DNA of 64,000 nt from JAFEDN01 sp963832945 (GCA_963832945.1 CAWHVV010000007.1:248001-312000); one strand, 5' to 3'; counted from the first letter of the stretch, positions 36,567 through 46,810 are shown. The notes: generated by a model not told the origin, from the letters alone. Numbers and translations are program-made.

Positions 36567-37697
36567 ATGGGCGCGAATATTAGAGAGAAACTACTTTTCC
36601 ACGAAGCGCCGTTGTGGCTCGCCTGGCTAACGGTAGCGGTCTTTTCTGGTCTTCATCTGAGCGACAAATGGTTAGGCGATCTTTCTCACCCGACACGGTT
36701 TGTCTTTTTATTCGTCTGGTTATTTATTACGGTTATCTGGAATTCATTTGAAATCGCTCACCACGTGGAAATGCTGACTGAAGCAGTCCGCGAACCGTTG
36801 GGAACTTTGATCCTGACCTTGAGCGTCACATCGATTGAAATTGTTACGATCATCAATGTCATGTTCATTGGAAATGATAATCCCACCCTCGTTCGCGACA
36901 CGATGTATTCCATTATTATGATCGTGCTGAACGGCATCGTGGGCCTCAGTATATTGCTGGGCAGCATTCGGTATCGTGAACAACGCTATAATTTACGCGG
37001 CTCGATGGAATTTATCAGCGTTATTCTGGTGCTGGCAGTCATCGCTTTAATTTTACCGGATTACACGAAATCGACCATCAGGCCTACTTTTTCTACGGGT
37101 CAGACGCTTTTTCTGGTGTTTACTTCTCTGGCTATTTACGTTATTTTTCTCGGCATGCAAACTGTCAGCCACACCCAACATTTTATTTCCCCTTTTGAAT
37201 CCCATGAACCCTGCAAGCCAATGAAAATCCATATAAAATATTCGCCCAAATGTGCGGCTCATCACGCATTCTTATTAGTCGCTTACCTGACACCGACGTT
37301 AGTGATTGCCAAGCTGATCGCGACGCCCATCGACACGACTCTGGTGAGCCTAAACCCTCCCCCTGCGCTCGGCGGCCTACTGGTGGCTATTCTGGTCCTG
37401 GCGCCTGAAGGAGTGAGTGCGATCCGGGCTTCTTTAAGCAATCATTTGCAAAGATCAGTGAATATCGCGTTGGGCGCGGTGCTGGCGACGACGGCGCTCA
37501 CTATTCCAGTGGTGCTGACGATCGGACTTTTTACCGGTGAAACTATTATCCTGGGTTTAAGCAAAAGCAGTATCACTTTACTGGTTCTCAGTTTAATTAC
37601 CTCCATTGTGACTTTCCTAAGCGGCCGCACCAGTCCATTACAGGGTGCACTCCACTTATTATTATTTTTTGCTTATGTTATGTTAATTTTTGATTAG
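36567..37697 (+). CDS. ChaA-type calcium/proton (Na+, K+) antiporter, copy 1
   Basis: This 376-residue inner-membrane protein has about eleven helices and two CaCA alpha repeats: one around VTSIEIVTIINVMFIGN (residues about 90-106) and one around LGGLLVAILVLAPEGVSAIRASLSN (about 265-290). Acidic residues sit in both, as in ChaA/Cax exchangers. It would export Ca2+, Na+ or K+ against protons. It starts the pair; the second copy begins about 18 bases after its stop. Confidence 0.85.
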   Translation: MGANIREKLLFHEAPLWLAWLTVAVFSGLHLSDKWLGDLSHPTRFVFLFVWLFITVIWNSFEIAHHVEMLTEAVREPLGTLILTLSVTSIEIVTIINVMFIGNDNPTLVRDTMYSIIMIVLNGIVGLSILLGSIRYREQRYNLRGSMEFISVILVLAVIALILPDYTKSTIRPTFSTGQTLFLVFTSLAIYVIFLGMQTVSHTQHFISPFESHEPCKPMKIHIKYSPKCAAHHAFLLVAYLTPTLVIAKLIATPIDTTLVSLNPPPALGGLLVAILVLAPEGVSAIRASLSNHLQRSVNIALGAVLATTALTIPVVLTIGLFTGETIILGLSKSSITLLVLSLITSIVTFLSGRTSPLQGALHLLLFFAYVMLIFD

Positions 37698-37715
37698 TCA
37701 GGAGTGATTTATCAA

Positions 37716-38840
37716 ATGGTGACAAGCTTTCGACATTCTCTGTTCATGAATGAACCGGCTTTGTGGCTGGCATGGCTGACAGTTTTGGTGTTCCTGGCGC
37801 TGGGTAATGTCTGGCCCGGTAATTTACAACACACCGGACTGCTGCTGATCATTTTTATATATTTATTTGTGATTATTTTATGGAATTCATTTGAGGTAGC
37901 GCACCATGTCGAGGCCCTTGCGGAGACCATGCCGGAGCCTTACAGTACGGTGGTTTTAACGCTAACCGTGATTTTTATTGAAGTTTCACTGATCGCTAGC
38001 ATCATGCTCACCGGACCCGATAATCCGACGCTGGCGCGGGACACCATGGACGCTGTGGTGATGATTTTTCTGAATGGAATTGTGGGTATTAGTTTACTTC
38101 TGGGAGGACTGCGCTATCAGGAACAGCAATATAACCTGCAGGGTTCTATCGCCTTTTTAAGCGTGATTATTCTGCTGGCAGTGGTCGGATTGGTATTGCC
38201 CAATTTTACCCATTCCACCAGCTCGGCGACCTTTTCGACCTTTCAGGAAATTTTTCTTATCGTGACTTCGCTGGGTATTTACGCCATTTTTTTGATCATT
38301 CAAACCATCAGTCACCGCACTCATTTTGTCACTCCGTTTCAGCCCCAGCAAACGTTTACTCCTTTTGATCTGCACATGAAATATCCGGCAAAATCCATTA
38401 AATATCATCTTGTTTTAGTGATCGCTTATTTAATTCCTACATTATTTTTAGCAAAACAGGCCGCGATTCCCATTAACTTTTTTCTGGGAAAAACGGGTGC
38501 GCCCAGTGCACTCGGCGGATTACTGGTGGCTATTTTGGTGGTCGCCCCCGAAGGTGTCAGCGCAATTCGCGCTTCGCTGGCCAATCAGTTACAGCGCTCG
38601 GTGAATATTTCACTGGGTTCGGTGTTAGCAAGTATTGGATTAACCATCCCGGTCATTCTCATCATTGGTTTAATCACGGGAAAGACCGTGGTTTTGGGAC
38701 TGGATTATACAGACACTACCATTCTGGTGCTGACGGCGATCATGAGCATCCTGACTTTTGTCAGTGGCCGTACCAATATCCTGCAGGGGGCCATTCACCT
38801 GCTGCTGTTCTTTGCCTATATTCTCATGATTTTTGATTAG
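37716..38840 (+). CDS. ChaA-type calcium/proton antiporter, copy 2
   Basis: At 374 residues it is clearly a paralogue of the upstream gene (shared EAPLWLAWLTV/EPALWLAWLTV start, WNSFEVAHHVEALAE, LGGLLVAILVVAPEGVSAIRASLAN, FVSGRTNILQGAIHLLLFFAY end). The ATG at 37716 has AGGAG 11 bases upstream; a GTG at 37704 is an alternative. Adjacent paralogues may form a heteromeric or functionally split transporter, which is inference. Confidence 0.85.
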   Translation: MVTSFRHSLFMNEPALWLAWLTVLVFLALGNVWPGNLQHTGLLLIIFIYLFVIILWNSFEVAHHVEALAETMPEPYSTVVLTLTVIFIEVSLIASIMLTGPDNPTLARDTMDAVVMIFLNGIVGISLLLGGLRYQEQQYNLQGSIAFLSVIILLAVVGLVLPNFTHSTSSATFSTFQEIFLIVTSLGIYAIFLIIQTISHRTHFVTPFQPQQTFTPFDLHMKYPAKSIKYHLVLVIAYLIPTLFLAKQAAIPINFFLGKTGAPSALGGLLVAILVVAPEGVSAIRASLANQLQRSVNISLGSVLASIGLTIPVILIIGLITGKTVVLGLDYTDTTILVLTAIMSILTFVSGRTNILQGAIHLLLFFAYILMIFD

Positions 38841-38860
38841 CCGGCTCAAGCCGGCATGAT

Positions 38861-40402
38861 TTAGGGATTGTTTTCGGATGGCTTGAATTGGCTATCTTTT
38901 ATAAGCGCGTCTCTAACCTGCTCTAAGACCTTTTTATATTTCGGGTCTCGTATTTTATTAGATGAAAGTGATTTCTCGATTTCATCAATCAATAGATACT
39001 CTTTTACACCGGAAGTCGGGATATTTAAAAGTCTGATCGCTAAAGCCTTCGCATCGTTATCGTTAATTTGAGGGTGCCTAAACCAGTTCTGAGGGTTAAA
39101 ATTTCTTTTAGATTCATTGATATAGCCATAAAGAATATCCAGTGGTATGGATCTCTTATCATAATTAAATAACCGTATTCCTGTCCCCAGGTTAGCAGGG
39201 ATAACGGAAAAATCATTAGAGCCATTTAAACGAATATCTTTTACATCTTCTTTCAACAGATTTAACATTCTGGTCAGTGATGCGAGTTTATTATTCTTTG
39301 TAATAATTAATGACATAAGTGGAGACTCCAGCTCCAGGCGATGATACACATGGATATACAGTGACCATACCATATCGGTTGTCAACTGGTAAGCAACATT
39401 GAGCGGAAGATTTCCTGAAAGAATACGGGAACTGTCAACAAGCGATTTCACCATGTAAAAAAACCGGGAAATTTTCTTAACCGAGCGAGAATTGACATAA
39501 TGCAGTAGCAGTAAATTCATAATAAATTGAAAAAATGTCGTTTTAAAATTTATCTTGGGATTAACTTCACATTTAAATTCCCAAACACGTTCAAAGATTA
39601 TCGAGGCAAGGCATTCAAAAGAATTTTTCCTGAAATTCGTATTTACCAAAATATCCGGAGGGTTTTCAGTAAAGAATGGCTTAAAACCCGAATTTTGTTC
39701 AATGGACGAGAGAGCTTCATCAGCTAATTGTAAAAGACCGTATGAAGGGAAAAGCTCACAGAATCTTCTCATTACACTCGGGAACATTGAATCGAATGTA
39801 TTTAAAAATTTTCTTATCTCTTTTATATACCTCTTTCCATTCATTTTTTCATCTTCACCAAGATATCCGTCGACAAGATCAATTAATCTTTTCGGCATCA
39901 TATAATAAAGTATTTGCGGCAAAATAATCTGCCGTACAGCAGATCGATTCGTGTATTGCTTTTCCTCCACTAACTTTTGGGTAAGGCGCCAGAGTTTTTC
40001 ATTTTCAAAAGGAAAATTTAGAAAAGCTTTATTTTCCGGAAATTTAAAATTCCAGTCCCAACTCAATTTTGCCCATTTTTCCAGGAAGAACATTCCATCA
40101 CTACCATCACCTTCAATCGAATATTCCGAAATAAGCTCCACCAAAACTTCAGGAATATCAAGTTTATAAACAGCAGAAATCAGATTAAAAATTAAAGATA
40201 TTCTTTTTGTCAATTCATCTCTATATAACTTTTCAAAAAGTCCTCCAACAAACCCGATTCTGGAAGGGATTGCGTCAAGGAGCAGCCTACTAACGGATTT
40301 TATTTCGTCATTGGGTATTGGATAGACAAAAAATGAATTATTAATCTGTTCAAGAGGTAGTACTGTTCTTTTTGGTATTAAATATTTATTGTCTTCGTTC
40401 AT
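38861..40402 (-). CDS. Hypothetical protein, tandem family copy 1, effector-like
   Basis: I do not recognise this 513-residue AT-rich protein. It begins MNEDNKYLIPKRTVLPLEQI and contains two LPxxLxxxIxxY-like helices (IPEVLVELISEYSI near 84 and MPKRLIDLVDGYLG near 180). The WDWNFKFPENKAFLNFP segment and a C-terminal IDEIEKSLSSNKIRDPKYKK segment are shared with the copy at 41097-42642. No signal peptide or membrane helix is evident. The promoter region upstream is also duplicated in the second copy. Probably a lineage-specific host-interaction gene, by inference. Confidence 0.65.
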   Translation of the reverse strand: MNEDNKYLIPKRTVLPLEQINNSFFVYPIPNDEIKSVSRLLLDAIPSRIGFVGGLFEKLYRDELTKRISLIFNLISAVYKLDIPEVLVELISEYSIEGDGSDGMFFLEKWAKLSWDWNFKFPENKAFLNFPFENEKLWRLTQKLVEEKQYTNRSAVRQIILPQILYYMMPKRLIDLVDGYLGEDEKMNGKRYIKEIRKFLNTFDSMFPSVMRRFCELFPSYGLLQLADEALSSIEQNSGFKPFFTENPPDILVNTNFRKNSFECLASIIFERVWEFKCEVNPKINFKTTFFQFIMNLLLLHYVNSRSVKKISRFFYMVKSLVDSSRILSGNLPLNVAYQLTTDMVWSLYIHVYHRLELESPLMSLIITKNNKLASLTRMLNLLKEDVKDIRLNGSNDFSVIPANLGTGIRLFNYDKRSIPLDILYGYINESKRNFNPQNWFRHPQINDNDAKALAIRLLNIPTSGVKEYLLIDEIEKSLSSNKIRDPKYKKVLEQVRDALIKDSQFKPSENNP

Positions 40403-40561
40403 GGATGTCTCTTTTTAAAGTTAAAAATATAATATGGCGAACTTATACAGTATTTTTAGAAAAAAATCAAGAAAAAAAAATATCAATTTGATAGCGGCCT
40501 CTTAAATTATAATAATGAGATAGCACTGAATTGCAGACTGCCGGTCACAGGAACAGATTTT

Positions 40562-40843
40562 TTATCCAAGCCATTTGTTCAGAACGTCAATGATTTTTTT
40601 GGCCTGTTCGGCGTTGGAAATGTTGAATTTTGATCGCTGTTGATAGGCGCCGGCTTTCTTTTGGTAGCGGCGAATGCTGTAAGCCTCAGGTCCATAAGCC
40701 TGTTTTTTTTTATCCCAGTTTTGATACCGGAACATAATAGTTGTCCACGCGCCGCGAGTCAGTATGACTTTATCAAGCTGTTTTGTGGTCAATATGCCTT
40801 CTTCGGTGTACTCGATCGTAATGTCATCAATTGTTTCTGCCAT
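40562..40843 (-). CDS. Conserved small hypothetical protein
   Basis: The 93-residue soluble protein (MAETIDDITIEYTEEG..., LTRGAWTTIMFRYQ, IRRYQK, FNISNAEQAKKIIDVLNKW) has the look of a conserved bacterial small protein of unknown function. It is Lys-rich, mixed alpha/beta, and without signal peptide. Its codon and base use resemble housekeeping genes more than the flanking AT-rich pair. It sits between the two tandem family members. Confidence 0.7.
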   Translation of the reverse strand: MAETIDDITIEYTEEGILTTKQLDKVILTRGAWTTIMFRYQNWDKKKQAYGPEAYSIRRYQKKAGAYQQRSKFNISNAEQAKKIIDVLNKWLG

Positions 40844-40863
40844 TGTCGACTCCTTTTTTCTAA

Positions 40864-40975
40864 TGTTGTGCGTCGCTGATCATTCCCAATAACGTTCGGC
40901 TATCAGGAACTTACTGCCCGATGAAAATCCTTACGCTGCCAAGGATTCTAACATATCCCCCAATGCAGCTTCCAG
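40864..40975 (-). pseudogene. Decayed fragment of the ccmI 3' end
   Basis: About 110 bases resemble the end of ccmI at 43283-43490: CGTCGCTGATCATTCC against CGTCGCTAATCATTCC, TTCGGCTATCAGG in both, and GAAATCCTTACGCTG-like against the same. About 40 bases in the best stretch differ at only four or five positions. It marks an old duplication of the region downstream of ccmI. Confidence 0.65.
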
Positions 40976-40981
40976 AATTAT

Positions 40982-41080
40982 CAGCAATTCGCAGCAATAT
41001 GAAGGGGAAGGAGCGAAGCTCTCTCCCCCTTCTGATCCCCCATCGGGCAGAGAATTTTCTACGAAAATTATTTTTCTTTG
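40982..41080. mobile_element. Miniature inverted-repeat element, family 1, copy D (degenerate)
   Basis: About 100 bp keep CAGCAATTCGC, the variable palindrome with CTCCCCCTT, GATCCCCCATCG and AGAATTTTCTACGAAAATTATTTTT from copies A and B. The right inverted end is lost. Confidence 0.6.
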
Positions 41081-41096
41081 AGCCGGCATAATACGT

Positions 41097-42642
41097 TTAA
41101 CTGGAATGAGATAAGTTGTTGTTTTCGGATGGCTCGAACCGGTTATCCTTTTTAAGCACATCTTTAACCTGCTCTAATGCTTTTTTATATTTCGGGTCGC
41201 GTATTTTGTTCGATGAAAGTGATTTCTCGATTTCATCAATCAGTACATACTCCCTCACACTGGCACAGGGAATATTTAAAAGCTTGATTACTAAAGCCTT
41301 CGCATCGCTGCTTTGGTCATTTTGGCCATTAAACCAACTAAAAAAACCTTTAGATTCGTGGACATAGTTGTAAAGAATATCTAATGGTTGAGAATCTCTT
41401 ATGGTAATTACATAAACGTATCGGGTTGGCAGGTATAATGGAAAAACCCTTATCACCGATAAAATCAATATCTTTCACTTTTTCATCCAACAGACCTAAC
41501 GTTGTGGTCAGTAAGGTGGGTTTGCTGTTTTTCTTATTATCTAATGATTTAATTTTAGAACTACGTCCCAGACGATCCACATGGGCATAAAGTGACCTTT
41601 CTATATTTTTTGTCAAATGGTAAGCCACATTGAGAGGTAGATTCCCTGAAAAAATGCGGGAACTGTCAACCAGAGATTTCAACATATAAAATAGCCGGGA
41701 AATTTTCTTAATCGACAGGTTCTTGAAAAAAAGCAAATTATTAATTAAAAGTTGAAAAAATGTTATTTTCATTTCTTCCGGTTCAGAAATTTCGCACCAA
41801 ACAGAGTCAGTCAAAAAGATTGAGTCAAGACAGTCAAAAGAATTTTTTATAGAATTAAAGTTAATGCTAATTTTGAACCAGTGCGGAAAGGAATTTTTAT
41901 TTTTAAGCGTAAAAAATGGCGCAAAACCTGAATTATTTTCAATGGCTAAAAGAGCATGCATAGCTGCTCGATAATGATAATAGTAAACTGCAAAACAACT
42001 ACTTTGATGAACAAATTCAGTCAGGAATGTGTCAAAAAATTTTCTTATTTCCGTTGTATATCTTTCCTCTCTACTAATTTGTTTAACTTCACCAAGGTAT
42101 GCATCAATTAAATCAATGACCACTTTCGGCATTACATAAAGTATGTGCGGCAAAATAATCCGCCTTACAGCAGCAATTTGGCCTATGGACGGGAACTGCT
42201 TCTCCTCCACTAACTGCCAGGTAAGTCGCTGAAGTTTTTCGTCATCATAAGGAAAATTTAGAAAATGTTTATTTTCCGGAAATTTAAAATCCTTGCTCCA
42301 TGTCAATTTTGCCCATTCTTCCATGAGGCAAAGATGATCATTAATCTCACTTTTATCGTCTATCAAATATTTCAAAATCATTTCTTCCAAAACTTTAGGA
42401 AAAAATAGTTCAAGAATGGAAGGCATTCTTTTTTTCAATTGATCATTTCTGTTTGCAAATATTTTTTGCCAAAAAATATCCCCTCGAGCATCGCGCGCGC
42501 CGGGATAAATTGAGTCAAGGAGCAGCAGACTAATGGATTTTATTTCGTCATTAGGTAATGGAATAACAAAAAATGAATTATTAATCTGTTCAAGAGGTAG
42601 TACTGTTTTTTTTGGTATTAAATATTTATTGTCTTTGTTCAA
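41097..42642 (-). pseudogene. Tandem family copy 2, frameshifted near the C-terminus
   Basis: The first frame (42642-41350, 430 residues) begins MNKDNKYLIPKKTVLPLEQI and aligns with copy 1 through the FPENKHFLNFP and SGNLPLNVAYHLT segments. It runs off frame after residues NYHKR near 41395-41405 at an AGAGA tract. The conserved end (IDEIEKSLSSNKIRDPKYKK, FEPSENN) continues in another frame to 41097. Loss of two bases or gain of one explains it. Probably a recent pseudogene, though a truncated 430-residue product is possible. Confidence 0.7.
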
Positions 42643-42767
42643 GGATGTCTCTTTTAAAGTTAAAAATATAATGTAGCGCTTTTGTAAAGTATTTTTAGAA
42701 AAAAATCAAGAGAAAAATATCAGTTTGATAGCGGCCTCTTAAATTATACTCAAAACAATCAGGATTA

Positions 42768-43245
42768 TTACACATCATCAGTTACATCAAAACCAGGATA
42801 TACGAAGGAAGTAGAGATTTTTTTACAGTCCTGTTCTGAAACTCCCACTGAGCGTGCAGTCGCATACCAGGTATTGCGAATCTGATTTTCCATAGATTGA
42901 ATAATTTGTCGAGCTTGCGGCTTTTCCAGCAGAAAGCGTATGCTTTCTGATAGAAAATTTTCGGCATTGGCGAATCGTCCCTGTTGACCGCAAATCATTG
43001 CCAGGTCACGGCGTTCCATACTGATGGGTACAGACACAGTCAAATCATACGCGGGAGACAGTTTCCAATCTAAATCTTTGGCAATGATCGCATGGTTGCG
43101 GGGATGATCATCCGTATTGGAAATTAAAGCATTGAAACACATGCGTCTAAAAAGTTCACCAGCATCTTCTTTTGGATTAGCGCAATTGCGGCGTAATTCT
43201 TCCGCCAGAAGAATATAGGACCATTTATCTCTTGAAGAAAAAGCA
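42768..43245 (-). pseudogene. HipA-like kinase, C-terminal remnant
   Basis: The open frame without a start reads SSRDKWSYILLAEELRR, then LFRRMCFNALISNTDDHPRN and WKLSPAYDLT. This is the catalytic (HxDDHxxN / PAYD) region of HipA serine kinases, the toxin of HipBA persistence modules. Only about 155 of roughly 420 residues remain, and no hipB is present. The ATG at 43142 could give a short product but would lack half of the kinase. Confidence 0.75.
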
Positions 43246-43281
43246 AATTATCTCTCTTAAAGTGCTTTTTAAAGCACAGAT

Positions 43282-43956
43282 TTATAATCCCTGACGTTGG
43301 GCGTCGCTAATCATTCCTAATAAGGTTCGGCTATCAGGGCTATCCGGCTGTACCAGCGATAACGCCCGTTGCCAATAACGGACCGCCTGATGGAAATCCT
43401 TACGCTGATAAGCGTTCACCGCCAATAAATTCAGGGCATCCACAGGCTCTGTGAGAGATTCCAGCATACCGCTCAATTCGGCTTCCATAACCGGGGTTAA
43501 ATGTCCCTGGTGGTGGAAAAAATTTGCCTTTGCAAGAGCCAGCATCGTCTCGCCGGAATGAGGTTGAAGCTGACGGGCTTGCGTTAATGCCGACTCCGCT
43601 TCGGCGTATCGATGCAAGTCTAAATATAATTTTCCCAGCAAATACCAGCCCTCGCCGCTGCGCGGGTCCTGTCGAAGATGATCACGCAGTTGCGTAATCA
43701 GCTCCTGCGGATTTTTGATTTTAGCCATCTGCCGGGCGACTTCGCCATTCTGGCGCTGCACTGCCCAGACTTGCGCAAGCCGGCGACTATCTCCAAAACT
43801 TAAATACAATCCAAGGGCGATGACAGGAAATCCAAACAATCCTATTTTCATGCCGTATCCCGCGGGAGGAGCGGGTTTCCGGTACAACGGCCAAATCACG
43901 CAGCCCCACGCCGCCATCGTCAGCAAAACGATAATACTCCAAAATAGAACGTTCAT
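43282..43956 (-). CDS. ccmI: Cytochrome c maturation protein CcmI (TPR)
   Basis: The 224-residue protein has an N-terminal pair of membrane helices (residues about 3-22 and 36-54) and C-terminal TPR repeats (EGWYLLGKLYLDLHRYAEAE, VDALNLLAVNAYQRKDFHQA). CcmI chaperones apocytochrome c to the CcmFH heme ligase. Its ATG overlaps the ccmH stop (ATGA), which fixes the start at 43956. Last gene of the ccm operon. Confidence 0.88.
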   Translation of the reverse strand: MNVLFWSIIVLLTMAAWGCVIWPLYRKPAPPAGYGMKIGLFGFPVIALGLYLSFGDSRRLAQVWAVQRQNGEVARQMAKIKNPQELITQLRDHLRQDPRSGEGWYLLGKLYLDLHRYAEAESALTQARQLQPHSGETMLALAKANFFHHQGHLTPVMEAELSGMLESLTEPVDALNLLAVNAYQRKDFHQAVRYWQRALSLVQPDSPDSRTLLGMISDAQRQGL

Positions 43957-44351
43957 GCGGCGATTTTCCGTGGATGAGTGAGGCGCCATAAAATTATACC
44001 ACCCGTCATTAGTAACAGCAGGGGTATAAGCCACAATCCCATAGTGTAATAATTAAAAGGCGGTTTAAATAAAATAAAATCTCCATAGCGAAGGGTCATA
44101 TATTCCTTGATCTGCGCGTCAGTTTTATTGGCCAAAACCATTGTATAAACCTGCCGGCGCAAATCTTTAGCCAAATCGGCATTCGAATCCGCCAAATTCT
44201 GATTCTGACAAACCAGACAGCGTAATTCACTGATCAGTCCCTGAAATTGTTGTCGCTGCGCTTCCGCCGGGAAAGGATAACGATCCACCGCCTCTGCAAA
44301 GACGAGCGAAAAATTCCACAATAAACAGATAATCCAGCCGATTTTAAACAT
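43953..44351 (-). CDS. ccmH: Cytochrome c maturation protein CcmH
   Basis: The 132-residue protein has an N-terminal signal/anchor, the redox motif RCLVCQNQNLADSNADLA (diagnostic LRCxxCQ) and a C-terminal membrane helix near 103-122. It reduces apocytochrome c cysteines for heme ligation. It overlaps ccmG by 8 bases and ccmI by 4. Confidence 0.94.
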   Translation of the reverse strand: MFKIGWIICLLWNFSLVFAEAVDRYPFPAEAQRQQFQGLISELRCLVCQNQNLADSNADLAKDLRRQVYTMVLANKTDAQIKEYMTLRYGDFILFKPPFNYYTMGLWLIPLLLLMTGGIILWRLTHPRKIAA

Positions 44352-44886
44352 TTTTTATTAGAGCCTGAATTTTGGGTAATACCGTTTGTTTCCAGTCCGC
44401 GGGGCTGATCGCGCCGATAAACTTGTAACGGATAATGCCCTGCTGATCGATAATAAAAGTTTCCGGAGTGCCGTAGACTCCAAAGTTAATGGCGATATTT
44501 CCTTGGGGATCGTCTATCACCTGGTCGTAGGGATCACCGAACCGGTGCAGCCACGTCAATGCTTTTGGGCGGTCGTCTTTATAGTCAAGTCCAATGAGTT
44601 GCGCTCCCTGCAGATTCTGCCGTCCCTCCATTAATACGGAATGCTCGGCCTGACAGGCGACACACCAGGTGGCGAACACATTGAGAATGGTCACACGGTG
44701 GTGGAAAATTTTCTCGCTCAAGCTTTCCTGTGGCGGCCGCAGGCTCGACGCCTGAAAAACAGGGGCCGGTCTATTCAGTAACGGCGAAGGAATTTCCCGG
44801 GGATTATGATGCAAACCAACCCACAGAAACACGGCTATCGCTATAAAAATAATCAATGGCAATACCCGGATAAAATATTTTAACAT
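44344..44886 (-). CDS. ccmG: Thiol:disulfide interchange protein CcmG/DsbE
   Basis: The 180-residue membrane-anchored thioredoxin-like protein has an N-terminal helix (residues 8-24), active site WCVAC (near 73-77) and the family TPETFIID cis-Pro loop (VYGTPETF). It reduces CcmH and apocytochrome. The dipeptide between the cysteines is VA instead of the more common PT or PS. Confidence 0.93.
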   Translation of the reverse strand: MLKYFIRVLPLIIFIAIAVFLWVGLHHNPREIPSPLLNRPAPVFQASSLRPPQESLSEKIFHHRVTILNVFATWCVACQAEHSVLMEGRQNLQGAQLIGLDYKDDRPKALTWLHRFGDPYDQVIDDPQGNIAINFGVYGTPETFIIDQQGIIRYKFIGAISPADWKQTVLPKIQALIKNV

Positions 44887-44887
44887 T

Positions 44888-46810
44888 TTAGCCCGCCCTG
44901 CGCCGGTAACGGCGGTCGGCGACAGCCAGCAGGCCGCCTAAAAACATCATGACTCCGCCCGCCCAAATCCAGCGGATAAAAGGCTTGTAATAAAGCCGGA
45001 ACGACCAGGCGCCATCGGGCAACGCCGATCCTATCGCGACATACAAATCACGAAAAAGTCCCGCGTCGATGGCGGCTTTGGTGGTGGCTGTGTCCGCTAC
45101 CCGGAAATAACGTTGTTCAGGCCACAGGATCCGGAGAAGTTTAGCATCCTGATAAACAGCCATCTGAGCGCGCAAACCTTCGTAATTGGGTCCCTGAATA
45201 TTCGTCATTTTTTGAAACCGGAATTCATACGGCCCCACGTTGGTGCTATCGCCTGGCTGCATGCTGACATCGCGTTGTTGACTGTAGGCAGTGCTACAGA
45301 TAATTCCCATTGCGGTAACGCCAATGCCTAAATGCGCCAGAATCATCGCCCACTGACTTAACGCCAGGCGCCGTGGCCTTGGCCATTTCCGCCAGGTGAA
45401 TCCATGGTTTAAAGTCAGTAACACCAGCCAGAGTGTGAGCGTCAGGGCGCAGAAAATCCATAAAGTATTTTTAACGCCGGCTATCAGGGGCAGTAAAATT
45501 GCCAGCACCATTACGATCAGTAAATAAATGGACAATTTTTTTCGTAATTTGTGGATAAGCATCGTTTGCCATTGAAAAAGCGGCGCAATCGCCATGAGAA
45601 TGAACAGTGGGGCCATTAACGGCATAAACATGAGATTAAAATACGGCGGCCCTACGGATAATTTTCCTAAATGGAGGGCATCGATAATTAATGGATATAA
45701 TGTTCCCAACAATACCGTCAGCATGGCCACGAATAATAAAATATTGTTGGATAATAACAACGATTCCCGTGAAGCGATTGTGAATTCTCCGTCAGTGGCT
45801 AACGTGCGGCCGCGCCAGGCGTAAATCGACAATGAACCGCCGACGACAAATAATAAGAAGCCCAGCATAAATAATCCCCGCTGCGGGTCAGCGGCAAAAC
45901 TATGCACGGACACCAGCACTCCTGAACGCACTAAAAAAGTACCCAGTAGGCTCAGTGAAAAAGCACATACCGCTAATAAAATTGTCCACGCTTTAAAAAG
46001 CTGACGTTTTTCGGTGACCGCCAGCGAATGGATCAATGCTGTCCCGGCCAGCCAGGGCAAAAAAGAGGCATTTTCAACAGGGTCCCAAAACCACCAGCCT
46101 CCCCATCCCAATTCCCGGTAAGCCCATGCGCTGCCCAGGACAATGCCCAAAGTTAAAAAACACCAGGCGATGAGGGTCCAGGGGCGCGACCAGCGCGCCC
46201 ACTGCGCATCCAGCCGTCCGGATAGCAACGCCGCCATGGCAAAAGCGAACGGCACGGCGAAACCCACATAACCCATATAAAGCATCGGCGGGTGTACGGC
46301 GAGGCCGGGGTCCTGGAGAATGGGATTTAAATCAGCGCCATCCGCGGGTATGTTAGGCCATAAACGGGTAAACGGGCTGGAAGTGGTTAACAGGAATAGG
46401 TAAAAACCGATAGCGATAATCGCCAATACGGCCAGGATTCTGGCAAGGACTGGCTCCGGTAGATTGCGGCTGAACAGGCTGACTGCGGACATCCAGCCCG
46501 TCAGAATAAATACCCATAATAACAGGGAGCCTTCGTGTGCGCCCCAAACTGCGCAAAATCGGTATGCGGCAGGTAAATGGCTATTGGAATTTTCGGCAAC
46601 ATACGCCACGGAAAAATCATTGGTTAAAAATGCATACGCGAGACTGCCCATTGCCAGGGCCGCCAATCCAAATTGTCCCCAGGCAGTGTAACGGCTTAAT
46701 TGCATATAAGCGTTTTGTCCGGTCATTGCGCCGCGCAGGGGGAAAATGACCTGCATCAGCGCCAGGCAGATGGCTAAAAATAACGCGTAGTGGCCTAATT
46801 CTGGAATCAT
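44888..46810 (-). CDS. ccmF: Heme lyase subunit CcmF
   Basis: This 640-residue polytopic protein has the WWD heme-handling motif (WGGWWFWDPVENASFLPWL) near 235-255, flanking conserved histidines (WGAHEGSLLLW; VHPPMLYMGY) and many membrane helices. It attaches heme to apocytochrome c with CcmH and CcmI. The start overlaps the ccmE stop by 4 bases. Confidence 0.96.
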   Translation of the reverse strand: MIPELGHYALFLAICLALMQVIFPLRGAMTGQNAYMQLSRYTAWGQFGLAALAMGSLAYAFLTNDFSVAYVAENSNSHLPAAYRFCAVWGAHEGSLLLWVFILTGWMSAVSLFSRNLPEPVLARILAVLAIIAIGFYLFLLTTSSPFTRLWPNIPADGADLNPILQDPGLAVHPPMLYMGYVGFAVPFAFAMAALLSGRLDAQWARWSRPWTLIAWCFLTLGIVLGSAWAYRELGWGGWWFWDPVENASFLPWLAGTALIHSLAVTEKRQLFKAWTILLAVCAFSLSLLGTFLVRSGVLVSVHSFAADPQRGLFMLGFLLFVVGGSLSIYAWRGRTLATDGEFTIASRESLLLSNNILLFVAMLTVLLGTLYPLIIDALHLGKLSVGPPYFNLMFMPLMAPLFILMAIAPLFQWQTMLIHKLRKKLSIYLLIVMVLAILLPLIAGVKNTLWIFCALTLTLWLVLLTLNHGFTWRKWPRPRRLALSQWAMILAHLGIGVTAMGIICSTAYSQQRDVSMQPGDSTNVGPYEFRFQKMTNIQGPNYEGLRAQMAVYQDAKLLRILWPEQRYFRVADTATTKAAIDAGLFRDLYVAIGSALPDGAWSFRLYYKPFIRWIWAGGVMMFLGGLLAVADRRYRRRAG

